Shown: piece after piece, positions 32,888-40,830 of the stretch
How the letters are laid out: each line of letters begins with the position of its first letter
Position numbering within the stretch: the first letter of the stretch is position 1
Source: Tissierellales bacterium
GTDB lineage: Bacteria; Bacillota; Clostridia; Tissierellales; JASKZW01
DNA: 45,382 bases
Direction: 5' to 3'
Assembly (NCBI GenBank): GCA_030152145.1
Contig: JASLIL010000064.1
Span: 1 to 45,382 of the forward strand
Translations under genes and position numbers: made by a program
Notes under the pieces: generated by a model
The model's input: only the letters and a program-made list of their open reading frames with translations
Told to the model about the DNA's origin: nothing
Database searches by the model: none

Positions 32888-33575
32888 ATACTACCTTTTC
32901 TATTTCTAAAAAATTATTCCTAAGTTCCCTATAAAAACTTAGGTGATCTTTGTTCATCTTATTTAAACTGGTCCATATATTGTCTAGTTCCGAAACTATT
33001 ATATAGTGATTTATGTCTGATTCAGATTCTATAGTTAAATCAATTAAATTTTCCTCTGGCATATTATAACCACCAGTACTCTCTAGGTACATGGTAATAG
33101 CAGTCATTATTGCCAGATTCTGCTTACCTTCTTTATTTAAGCTATAGTTTAGTGATATCCTAAACCTATTTCCTATTTCCTTAGACTCGCAAACATAAAA
33201 ACAGATTAAGTTATATCTAGTTTTTTCATGGTCAAAAATTTTTATATCATAGCCTGCTTCATAACTCTCGTTTATAGAAACACCATAGTTTTCATAGTCT
33301 AATCTACTAACTATTTTATCAAAGGTAGCCAGTACATCTTCTTTATTCTCTACAGAATAGTCAATTCTCTTAAAATCTAGGGCCGTTCTAAATACAGATA
33401 AAGCAAAGTCCTCCTCCCTAGCCTCCAGCTCTTTCATCATATTGTAATAATGGTAGGAAAGCTTGGTTAACTCATACATTTCTTTTTTGATAAGCTTTAT
33501 TCTATCAAATATAACCTTGTCTACTTCATTTTTCTTAATGATTTCTAAATATCTCTCGTTCTTTACTATTTCCAT
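32886..33575 (-). CDS. Unknown protein, member A of a two-gene local family
   Basis: A 229-residue soluble protein; no family recognised. The first 60 residues are helical and charged (KVIFDRIKLIKKEMYELTKL). The rest looks alpha/beta, with FRISLNYSLNKEG and near the end HYIIVSELDNIWTSLNKM. The segment HYIIVSEL plus the following Asp/Asn-x-Ile pattern recurs in the protein encoded at 35030-35530, as do an IIF-like helix start and an RISxxY strand, so the two are paralogues. A coiled N-terminus followed by a strand-rich domain might suggest an adaptor or binding protein. It is a single-gene unit, terminated at 32861. Its start has AAGGAATGAT upstream, a weak site. Confidence 0.78.
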   Translation of the reverse strand: MEIVKNERYLEIIKKNEVDKVIFDRIKLIKKEMYELTKLSYHYYNMMKELEAREEDFALSVFRTALDFKRIDYSVENKEDVLATFDKIVSRLDYENYGVSINESYEAGYDIKIFDHEKTRYNLICFYVCESKEIGNRFRISLNYSLNKEGKQNLAIMTAITMYLESTGGYNMPEENLIDLTIESESDINHYIIVSELDNIWTSLNKMNKDHLSFYRELRNNFLEIEKVV

Positions 33576-33921
33576 AATATCATTCCTTAGTAAACAATTA
33601 AAGCCCCACTCATACCCTACATTTCTCTTCTATACCTTTTTTTCATGTCTTTAAACATTTTTTCTCTTGTAAAATGATTATATACCATATACCTTATAGT
33701 AGCAACTCTCCAAAGCTTATTTTCAAGCTACTTAGACCTATATTAAAATTCTTTATAAGGATTTAATTTACTATAAATAAATAGTCATCATCTTTATGAA
33801 ATAAAAGAAGATAATACAGTTTTTATTCATCTATAGGAAACTTAAATTATATAACTGAAAATAATCTAACTAAATCTAATTTTGTATATTATGATATAAT
33901 TATTTTAAAAGGAGGTATATT
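33576..33921. other. AT-rich intergenic region between divergent genes
   Basis: 346 bases with no credible gene. It must hold the promoter of the minus-strand unknown gene (no clear -35/-10 pair found) and, at its right end, the promoter of the M42 gene. No RNA structure was recognised. Confidence 0.6.
33892..33915 (+). promoter_or_regulatory. Extended -10 promoter and RBS of M42 gene
   Basis: TG-A-TATAAT (33892-33900) is an extended -10 element. No good -35 is seen. GGAGG at 33911-33915 lies six bases before the ATG. A promoter this close gives a very short leader. Confidence 0.5.
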
Positions 33922-34980
33922 ATGCTAAAACTTATTGAAGATCTATCCAATGCTCATGGAGCACCTGGCTTTGAAGATGACGTCCTTAAAGTCATAGAAG
34001 AAGGCTGTCCTAGTCTAAACTTTGAAAGAGATAAGATGATGAACTGCTATCTTACATATAAAAAGAGAAAAGAAGGCAGGATAAAAATCATGTTAGATGC
34101 CCATATAGATGAGGTTGCCTTTATGGTTCAATTTATAAACGAAAAAGGCCTAATACAATTTATTCCCCTAGGAGGCTGGGTTCCAGAAAATATACCAGCT
34201 CAACTAGTAGTTATTAAAAATAGACATGGAAAATATATAAAGGGAGTAGTGTCTTCCAAACCACCACACTTTATGACAGAGTCTGAAAGAAATGAAAAAA
34301 TAAGAATCGAAAACCTTACCATAGATGTTGGTGCCTGTTCAAAGGAAGAGGTAATAGAGGACTTTGCTATATCTGTAGGAGATCCTATAGTTCCCTTTGT
34401 TGAATTTGAATACAACAACGAAAATGGAACTATAATGGGCAAGGCCTTTGATAACAGACTGGGCAGTGCCGCTGTAATAGAAACTATGAAAAGGCTTAAA
34501 GACATAGATTTGGATATAGATCTAGTAGGAGCCCTAGCCTGCCAAGAAGAGGTAGGAACCCGTGGAGCCTATGTTACCAGCAACAAGGTAAAGCCTGATC
34601 TAGCCATAGTTTTTGAGGGCTCACCAGCTGATGATATATTTACAAATCAATACACCATGCAGTGTGCCCTAGGCCATGGACCCCAAATAAGATATAGGGA
34701 CAGTAGCTATATATCCAACCATAAGTTTATAGACCTGGCTAGGAATTTAGCAGAAAGGGAGAATATCCCCTATCAAAATGCTGTAAGATCTAGTGGAGGT
34801 ACCAATGCTGGCAGGATACATATGTCCAATGAAGGAGTACCTGTTCTAGTCCTTGGCATACCTGTAAGATATGTCCACACCCATCACTGCTATAGTAAGC
34901 TGGAAGACTTTGAAAATACTGTTAGACTTGCCTGCCAAGTTATAAAATCTATAGATCAGGAAGTTTACGACAAATTTTAA
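33922..34980 (+). CDS. M42-family glutamyl aminopeptidase/endoglucanase-like peptidase
   Basis: A 352-residue cytoplasmic metallo-aminopeptidase. Zinc and catalytic motifs are LDAHIDEVAFMV (His and Asp), GKAFDNRLGSAA (bridging Asp), LACQEEVGTRGA (Glu pair), VFEGSPADD (Asp) and YVHTHHCYSKLED (His). The start of the protein has the usual LSNAHGAPGFED. These enzymes assemble as large tetrahedral complexes that trim peptides from the N-terminus. AAAGGAGGTATATT precedes the ATG. It is a single-gene plus-strand unit bracketed by two minus-strand paralogues of an unknown family, and a strong terminator follows its stop codon. Confidence 0.96.
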   Translation: MLKLIEDLSNAHGAPGFEDDVLKVIEEGCPSLNFERDKMMNCYLTYKKRKEGRIKIMLDAHIDEVAFMVQFINEKGLIQFIPLGGWVPENIPAQLVVIKNRHGKYIKGVVSSKPPHFMTESERNEKIRIENLTIDVGACSKEEVIEDFAISVGDPIVPFVEFEYNNENGTIMGKAFDNRLGSAAVIETMKRLKDIDLDIDLVGALACQEEVGTRGAYVTSNKVKPDLAIVFEGSPADDIFTNQYTMQCALGHGPQIRYRDSSYISNHKFIDLARNLAERENIPYQNAVRSSGGTNAGRIHMSNEGVPVLVLGIPVRYVHTHHCYSKLEDFENTVRLACQVIKSIDQEVYDKF

Positions 34981-35031
34981 GGGACTCTTCCATAATTGAT
35001 TTATTTCAATTATGGAAGAGCCCCATTTTTT
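34981..35031 (+). terminator. Strong terminator after M42 gene
   Basis: A 15-bp perfect stem (34985-34999 with 35006-35020) extended by GGG/CCC pairs, followed by ATTTTTT. The convergent gene's stop codon overlaps the T-run, so it may work both ways, but the minus-strand U-run is weak. Confidence 0.85.
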
Positions 35032-35530
35032 AAGCTCTTGCAAAACTTCCTAACTCATCTAGGAGATAGTCATATCCCTTTAATATACTGTTAAGTTCTG
35101 AAACTATTATGTAGTGTTCCACCTGGGAGTCATCTACATAGTCTGCCTTAAGATTAACTACATAGGGAAGCCCCCTATTCTCCACCTTATAGCTAATTCT
35201 ACAAACTATATCCTTGTCATAGTCATATCTGTTTCTTAGGGTGTAGACTCCTAAGATACTGGACCTATCTTCTATATAGTCAAAACTAAACCTGTATTCC
35301 AGGTTATTCCTATCATAGATAAGCCAACTATTATCATCTAACTTCCTGGACTCAGAAATATCTAGTAGATCCTCAAATCCCTGTCGCAATCTAGGATTTA
35401 ACTTCTGTCCCTCAAGCTCCTTTCTAACCTTTAAAACTTCCCCCTGCACTTCCATTACTTCCTCTATCTTGGAGAAAATAATAGAATCCAACTTGTGAAC
35501 CTTGACTTCTGGCATCATACTATTTAACAT
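35030..35530 (-). CDS. Unknown protein, member B of a two-gene local family
   Basis: A 166-residue soluble protein; no known family recognised. The N-terminal third is helical (IIFSKIEEVMEVQGEVLKVRKEL). The rest looks strand-rich (YRFSFDYIEDRSSILGVYTLRN, then VCRISYKVENRG) and ends with EHYIIVSELNSILKGYDYLL. The last motif and the RISYKV strand match the protein encoded at 32886-33575, which is longer by about 60 residues in the first half. The ATG at 35530 has AGAAGGG five bases before it; a TTG at 35548 is less likely. It is convergent with the M42 gene and lies downstream of nothing on its own strand for 130 bases, so it should have its own promoter. Confidence 0.75.
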   Translation of the reverse strand: MLNSMMPEVKVHKLDSIIFSKIEEVMEVQGEVLKVRKELEGQKLNPRLRQGFEDLLDISESRKLDDNSWLIYDRNNLEYRFSFDYIEDRSSILGVYTLRNRYDYDKDIVCRISYKVENRGLPYVVNLKADYVDDSQVEHYIIVSELNSILKGYDYLLDELGSFARA

Positions 35531-35654
35531 ACTAACCCTTCTCCCCAATCTTGATAGTTATCATTATAACAATTATCTATTCTTTTTGCATCATGATAAA
35601 TGTATTTTATATTGAAATTAATACCCAATTCTGAAGATTTAAACAATATTTTAA

Positions 35655-35685
35655 AACAAAAAAAGTAGATCCTAGGATCTACTTT
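35655..35685 (-). terminator. Terminator of murJ
   Basis: A perfect 24-base palindrome (35662-35685, arms AAAGTAGATC with a CTAG centre) is followed on the minus strand by TTTTGTTTT. The murJ stop codon lies inside the arm. Confidence 0.8.
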
Positions 35686-37247
35686 CTCTTTATAAGTCTC
35701 TTTAACTTGTCTACAAGTTCCCTCATCTCATCTACCCTTACTATATATATGACCAAGGCATAGACAAGTACACCTATGGCCACTGCCACTAGAAGTATGA
35801 TTAAATTTAACAATCTAAACTTCATTCCCTCAAGACCTCCTATGCTGGTCATAAGTCCATGGTAGGAGAAGTAGGCTACTAGCCCCATTAATATAGAGGC
35901 AAGGCCTGACTTAAGAAGAACTTCCAGATAGCTTTTGGCCCCTAGATTTCCTATCTTAAGTTTCAGCTGGTAGATAAGGATCAAGAGTCCCAGACTAGTT
36001 GATATACTTGTAGCCAGGGCCAAGCCCACATGATCCAGCCTCTTAACCAAGATTATATTAAGAGCTATATTTATAGCCACTGTTAGGGCTCCATTTAACA
36101 TAGGAGTCTTTGTATCCTGAATGGAATAGTAAACCCTAACCACCAACATCTGAAGGGACATGGCCACCAAACCTACTGCATAGGCCTTTAAGGCCCCTGA
36201 TGTCATTAGGGTAGCCCTAGAATCAAAGGCACCTCTTTCAAAGGCTACCTGAACTATAGGCTTAGATAAAACTATCATACCTACTGATGCTGGTATAGTT
36301 ATAAGTAGTATAAGTCTTATACCTGATTTCATCCCTTCCTTAACTCCCAACATATTATTCTTCTCTGCCTCTTCTGAAAGAATAGGGAATATAACTGTAG
36401 TCAAGGCTGTTATAAAAACTCCCAGTATAAGTCCATTTAATTTGTTGGCATAGTTTAAACTTGCAACAGATCCTGTAGCTAGCTCTGAGGCCATGGTCCT
36501 GTCTACTATAGTATTTAAATCAGTTATAGCCACTCCTATTATAACTGGTAGACTAAGCCTTAAAATCTTTCTTATATACCTGTCCTTAAAATCCAAAACT
36601 GCCTGGTATCTGTAGCCTATCTTCCTTGATTCCGGCAAAAGTATAAGAGTCTGGACAAAGGTAGCTACTACAGAGGTAACCATAAGTCCTGTTATACTAA
36701 ATTTATCATAGAAGAATATTAGATATACTATATAAACTAAATTAAATCCAAAGCCAGTTATAGCTGCTGACATATGCCTATGCTCTGATCTTAAAAAGGC
36801 TATGAAAACTCCCATGGTTCCTGCTGATATAAGCATAGGGAAACCAACCCTAGTCAGTTTTACAGCCAGCTCATACTGCTCTCCCTCAAAACCCTTGGCC
36901 ATAATCCTAACCAAAAGCGGAGATATTATTATCCCTACTACTGTCATTACAAAGGATATAAGAATCAAGATATTGACCATATTATTGGTGTGTTTTAACT
37001 TTCCTTCCTTGCCCTCCTTGTCCTCTATCTCTACCAAGGTAGGTATAAAAGTTGTCCAAATAGTATTGGTGAAGAAGGTGGAGAATAAAAATGTTGCTGA
37101 CATAGCCAAAAAGTAGGCGTCTATTTCCATGCTCGTACCATACCTGTAACCTATTAAGCTCTCCCTTAAAAATCCTAAAACCTTACTTATTACTGTTAAA
37201 ATAGAAATGACCATAGTGGTCCTTAATACTTTTTCTTTTTCTGACAT
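35679..37247 (-). CDS. murJ: MurJ, lipid II flippase
   Basis: A 522-residue integral membrane protein of the MviN/MurJ (MOP) family with about 14 membrane helices, expected to flip the peptidoglycan precursor lipid II to the outer face. The family start RTTMVISILTVISKVLGFLRESLIG, with the conserved Arg, is present, as are EIDAYFLAMS, NTIVDRTMASEL and VRVYYSIQDTKTPM. The length is normal. AATGAGGAGTAAAT precedes the ATG. It is a single-gene unit with its own terminator. A Bacillus-type organism may also have Amj or other flippases; here nothing else of this kind is seen. A role in exporting another polymer cannot be excluded, because MOP proteins are varied. Confidence 0.94.
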   Translation of the reverse strand: MSEKEKVLRTTMVISILTVISKVLGFLRESLIGYRYGTSMEIDAYFLAMSATFLFSTFFTNTIWTTFIPTLVEIEDKEGKEGKLKHTNNMVNILILISFVMTVVGIIISPLLVRIMAKGFEGEQYELAVKLTRVGFPMLISAGTMGVFIAFLRSEHRHMSAAITGFGFNLVYIVYLIFFYDKFSITGLMVTSVVATFVQTLILLPESRKIGYRYQAVLDFKDRYIRKILRLSLPVIIGVAITDLNTIVDRTMASELATGSVASLNYANKLNGLILGVFITALTTVIFPILSEEAEKNNMLGVKEGMKSGIRLILLITIPASVGMIVLSKPIVQVAFERGAFDSRATLMTSGALKAYAVGLVAMSLQMLVVRVYYSIQDTKTPMLNGALTVAINIALNIILVKRLDHVGLALATSISTSLGLLILIYQLKLKIGNLGAKSYLEVLLKSGLASILMGLVAYFSYHGLMTSIGGLEGMKFRLLNLIILLVAVAIGVLVYALVIYIVRVDEMRELVDKLKRLIKRK

Positions 37248-37396
37248 ATTTACTCCTCATTCTCTAAAATTTTCTTTATCTATATATTATATAATACTTT
37301 TTTAGTTTTTGTTGATTTTAATCTTATTGTAACTTTTCTAGGTCTAATACTTTATTTTAAGAACTATCTATAATATGATTGAAATGAGGTGAAAAG

Positions 37397-37744
37397 ATGA
37401 GAGACCCCTATGATTTGAAAATATTTGAATTAAAGCTAGTAGCAGAAAATATAAAAATGGCTATAGATGACTTAGTAGCCTTATCAATAAACTACCAGGC
37501 CAAGCTTCCAGGCAGCAGAAGAGATTTTTCCAAAAGATGCCTCTTCCTAGAAAGCCTGGTTAAGGAGGACATAAAAAACTTTAACTCCCTAAGGCTAACC
37601 TCCCTGCCAAAAGAAGGTCTAAGTCCTGACTTCAAGCTAAATCTTGAAAAAAAAGATAAGCTGGTAGCCTCTATAAACCTACTTATAAAAACCTTTCAAA
37701 GCAACCTAAGCTATGCCCTAAGCCTGGAAGATGACCCTTACTAG
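37397..37744 (+). CDS. Small helical protein of unknown function
   Basis: A 115-residue soluble protein; no family recognised. It appears to be all helix (DLKIFELKLVAENIKMAIDDLVAL, KRCLFLESLVKEDIKNF, KLVASINLLIKTFQSNLSYAL) with one Cys. GAGGTG lies five bases before the ATG at 37397, and a TATAAT at 37369-37374 could be its -10 box, although no good -35 is seen. The codon use looks like that of its neighbours, and the reading frame is bounded by clear intergenic DNA, so it is probably a real gene. It is convergent with the membrane-protein gene, with eight bases between stops and only a weak hairpin (37746-37763). Confidence 0.7.
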   Translation: MRDPYDLKIFELKLVAENIKMAIDDLVALSINYQAKLPGSRRDFSKRCLFLESLVKEDIKNFNSLRLTSLPKEGLSPDFKLNLEKKDKLVASINLLIKTFQSNLSYALSLEDDPY

Positions 37745-37752
37745 TAGGCCCC

Positions 37753-38427
37753 TTAAATAAGGCCTGGTCTGATTAGCTTGAAAAACACCACTAGGAAGAC
37801 CAGGGCAAAAAATAGGTAGATAAAAATACTCTTCCTTCTTGTGACAGCTAGGACAGCTCCTAAGAAATGGCTTACAACAAAGGCCAAAATCAAGGAGAAT
37901 ACCAAGCCTAAAATAGCATAGAGATTGTTCATAATAAAAGGGTTAAAGGATATGATTACAAAGATTATAAATATAAGGGGCTTGACTATATAGTCCCTGT
38001 CCCTTAAAAAACTATAGAGCCTACTAGGTACCCTATCCTGATTTATCCTTAAAATCTGCTTGTAGGAAATATTCAGAATAAATATAAGGATAAAGGAGAG
38101 AAGATAGGTCCTTATAACTATGTGAAACCTATCTATTCTAGACTCTGGCACCACAGTGCTATAGCGGACTATAATAAATATTATTATGGCAGAATTAAGA
38201 ATACTCTTAAGAGAGTTGTAGATATAGTCCACAAGATCTTGACTAAGATAGAAAAGCAGGATTGAAAATATAAGAATCTTCTTCTTGGCACTTAAGAGTA
38301 TAAAAAAATCTGACTCCTTACTTAGGATATAGATAAACCCAGTTAGGCAGGCCTTTGATATGAAAACCATAAGTTTATTTAAACTAAGGCCAGCTATTTT
38401 TTCCCTTAAACTTTCTAGATAAGACAT
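37753..38427 (-). CDS. Multi-pass membrane protein of unknown function
   Basis: About 224 residues with six or seven hydrophobic segments and basic loops (RINQDRVPSRLYSFLRDRD, TRRKS), typical of an integral membrane protein. No family recognised. Start choice: the ATG at 38427 has AGAAGTGG upstream; a GTG at 38436 has nothing convincing, but neither site is strong. It lies downstream of nrdJ, but a strong terminator (38475-38498) separates them, so it is probably expressed from a promoter just before it. It could be part of a lipid or polymer-handling process; this cannot be told. Confidence 0.72.
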   Translation of the reverse strand: MSYLESLREKIAGLSLNKLMVFISKACLTGFIYILSKESDFFILLSAKKKILIFSILLFYLSQDLVDYIYNSLKSILNSAIIIFIIVRYSTVVPESRIDRFHIVIRTYLLSFILIFILNISYKQILRINQDRVPSRLYSFLRDRDYIVKPLIFIIFVIISFNPFIMNNLYAILGLVFSLILAFVVSHFLGAVLAVTRRKSIFIYLFFALVFLVVFFKLIRPGLI

Positions 38428-38474
38428 ATTGACCACTTCTTATAACTAATACCCCAAATTTAAAATTTCTCCAT

Positions 38475-38498
38475 AAAAAAGCAGGGTCTCCCCTGCCT
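38475..38498 (-). terminator. Terminator of nrdJ
   Basis: On the minus strand GCAGGG pairs with CCCTGC (38491-38496 with 38481-38486) around a GAGA loop and is followed by six T. It lies seven bases after the stop codon. Confidence 0.85.
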
Positions 38499-38502
38499 TA
38501 AT

Positions 38503-40632
38503 CTAAATTGAACATGGGCTGTAGCCACAGTCCTGACACTCTGCACATCCACCACTATGAACCAAGCTTCCGCTACACATAGGGCAAGTGTCTGGATCCA
38601 GCTTTATCTGCTCCTCTGCCAATCTATCTATTTCATTTTGTAGATCTTCTATCTTATCTATATTGGTCTTGTTGTCATCACTAATTAAAATACCTGATCT
38701 AGCACAGCCATCTCTGTAGATAGTAACACCCTTTAGGCCCTGCTCCCAAGCATACATATAAAGCCCCTCTACTTCCTCTACTGTAAATTCATAGGGAACA
38801 TTAACTGTAGAAGATATGCTGGCATCTATATATTCCTGCCAAGCTGACTGTAGTTCTATCCTGTTCTTGTAGTCCAGATTAGTAGTTGTTATAAAGTAAT
38901 CTGGCAGATCCTCTTCCCTAGTCAAACCATGAAGATCCATATACTCCTTAACTATAGGAGTAAATACCTTGTAGTAGGTATCCTTCTGGTGTAGAGACTC
39001 TGACTTTCTAGTATAGGAGTTTTGGAAGATAGGCTCTAAACCATTACTGCAACCTATTAAGGTTGATATACTACCTGTTGGCGGTATGGTTAAAAGCTGT
39101 GAATTCCTAAGTCCATACTTCTTAATTAAAGCTATAACTTCATCATCTGCATTGGCCCTTACAAAAGGTGACGCCAGGACAGCCTCCTCCTTGTAAAGTG
39201 GGAAGGGTCCATCTTCCTTGGCAAGAAGTGCTGACTGAGTCAAAGCCTCATTAATTAAAATATGACCTAGCTTGTGGATCAAGTCTATAGACTCTCCATC
39301 TCCATACTTAACTCCCATCTTTATAAACATATCTGCCAATCCCATAATACCTAGCCCTACCTGTCTTAAGTCCCTGGACATCTTTCTCTGCTGCTCTAGT
39401 GGATGAAGATTCATGTTCTCATCCAAGATTTCATTTAGGTAGACAACGCCCTCCCTAACCATAGTTCTAAACCTATGGAATTCAAATTCTGCCCTATCTG
39501 TAAAGGGATTAAGAACAAACTCACTTAGGTTTATACTGGATAGGTTACAGGAACCAAAGGCAGGTAAAGTTTCTTCTGCACAAGGGTTAACCCCAGCAAA
39601 CTCAAAGTCCTCATCTTCACTCATAATGTGCCAAGAATCAATTCTATCCTTAAAGAGAATACCAGGCTCTGCCATATTCCAGTTGTTTCTAGCCAACCTT
39701 CTAAACATCTCTTCTGCATCAACATATCTTTCTATAACTTCCCCTGTTTCTTCAACTTCAAAATGCAGCCTATATTTTTCCTTCTTCCTTACAGCCTCCA
39801 TAAAGTCACTGGTAATGTTAACTGATATATTGGCAAAGTTAACCTTGTCCAAGTCATTTTTAACATCTATAAAGTCCAGTATATCTGGATGGCTACAATC
39901 CAAGTTAAGCATCAAGGCACCTCTTCTGCCTCTCATGCCAATTAGCCCTGTTACTAGAGAGTAAAGATCCATAAAGGAAACTGCTCCCGTAGTAGTATTG
40001 GCAGCATTGTTTACCCTAGCTCCCTTAGGTCTTAACTTTGATAGAGTAAGTCCCACTCCACCACCATAGGAATAGGTTCTAGCCATATATTTTGCCGTAT
40101 CAAATATGGCCTCAATATTGTCATCCACTTTTGGCATGACATAACAGTTACTTAAAGTAACCTTTCTACCATGCTTGTCCAAACCCCTACCAGCTAAGAT
40201 ACGACCTGCTGGCATAAATTCCTTGTTTAGGATAGCCTTTTTAATATAGGCATTACCTCCACTAACCCTGTCTAAAAACTCATCAAAGCTCTCTCCCTCA
40301 AACCTATACTTCTGCTCATATATATCTCTTTGAAGGTCAGTCATGTCCCAACCTTCTTTTCTAAGCCTAGCTCTTTCTTCCCTATAGATTATATATCTTT
40401 TGGCAACTTCTGGTCTATGTTTCATTAGTTGTATTTCAACGAAATCCTGAATCTGTTCTATATTAACTGTCTCTAAATGTTGGAAAAATTCATGGGCATA
40501 TTCTGCTATTTCTCTGGCAACCCCTTCATCTACCCCTTTTTCTGTCTCAGCCATAGCCTTCATAATAGCAGCTTGAATTTTCTCGCCCTCAAAGTCCACC
40601 ATATCCTTATTTCTCTTCTCTACCTTGACCAT
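38503..40632 (-). CDS. nrdJ: NrdJ, adenosylcobalamin-dependent (class II) ribonucleotide reductase
   Basis: A 709-residue enzyme that reduces ribonucleotides to deoxyribonucleotides using coenzyme B12. Residues 1-90 form an ATP-cone, the allosteric activity domain (VEKRNKDMVDFEGEKIQAAI). The barrel has VTLSNCYVMPK (first redox Cys), NPCAEETLPAFGSCNLSSINL (radical Cys and active-site region) and IPPTGSISTLIGCSNGLEP. The tail, CPMCSGSLVHSGGCAECQDCGYSPC, holds the zinc-ribbon-like and shuttle cysteines of this class. No small subunit or activase gene is near, as expected of class II. GGAGGG lies before the ATG. Two NrdR-type boxes and a promoter lie upstream, so it is probably repressed by NrdR when dATP is high. 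A strong terminator follows. Confidence 0.95.
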   Translation of the reverse strand: MVKVEKRNKDMVDFEGEKIQAAIMKAMAETEKGVDEGVAREIAEYAHEFFQHLETVNIEQIQDFVEIQLMKHRPEVAKRYIIYREERARLRKEGWDMTDLQRDIYEQKYRFEGESFDEFLDRVSGGNAYIKKAILNKEFMPAGRILAGRGLDKHGRKVTLSNCYVMPKVDDNIEAIFDTAKYMARTYSYGGGVGLTLSKLRPKGARVNNAANTTTGAVSFMDLYSLVTGLIGMRGRRGALMLNLDCSHPDILDFIDVKNDLDKVNFANISVNITSDFMEAVRKKEKYRLHFEVEETGEVIERYVDAEEMFRRLARNNWNMAEPGILFKDRIDSWHIMSEDEDFEFAGVNPCAEETLPAFGSCNLSSINLSEFVLNPFTDRAEFEFHRFRTMVREGVVYLNEILDENMNLHPLEQQRKMSRDLRQVGLGIMGLADMFIKMGVKYGDGESIDLIHKLGHILINEALTQSALLAKEDGPFPLYKEEAVLASPFVRANADDEVIALIKKYGLRNSQLLTIPPTGSISTLIGCSNGLEPIFQNSYTRKSESLHQKDTYYKVFTPIVKEYMDLHGLTREEDLPDYFITTTNLDYKNRIELQSAWQEYIDASISSTVNVPYEFTVEEVEGLYMYAWEQGLKGVTIYRDGCARSGILISDDNKTNIDKIEDLQNEIDRLAEEQIKLDPDTCPMCSGSLVHSGGCAECQDCGYSPCSI

Positions 40633-40644
40633 CTTATCCCTCCA

Positions 40645-40708
40645 TCACTATATATAGTGCATTTCTTTCTTTCCACTACTATATATACACAATTTATCAT
40701 AATGTAAA
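40645..40708 (-). promoter_or_regulatory. nrdJ promoter with two NrdR-type boxes
   Basis: On the minus strand TTTACA (40703-40708), a 17-base spacer and TATATA (40680-40685) form the promoter. Box 1, TCACTATATATAGTGC (40645-40660), fits the known NrdR consensus acaCwAtATaTwGtgt at 14 of 16 positions and holds a 14-base perfect palindrome. Box 2 (40676-40691, core CTATATATAC) keeps one half well and overlaps the -10 box. Their centres are 31 bases apart, the spacing typical of paired NrdR boxes. Confidence 0.8.
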
Positions 40709-40830
40709 CATGATTTCAATATGAGCTTTTTTATACTATATTCCCAAAAGCATATAAATATTGAAAAATAGCTTTTTAGCTTTGAAAAAATTTCTCTATA
40801 TTATAAAATGTAATTAAAGGAGTGATTATT

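Noticed and set aside
37746..37763. Hairpin between two convergent stops
   Set aside because: Imperfect stem (AGGC...GCCT with inner TTA/TAA) and no U-run on either side, so not called a terminator.
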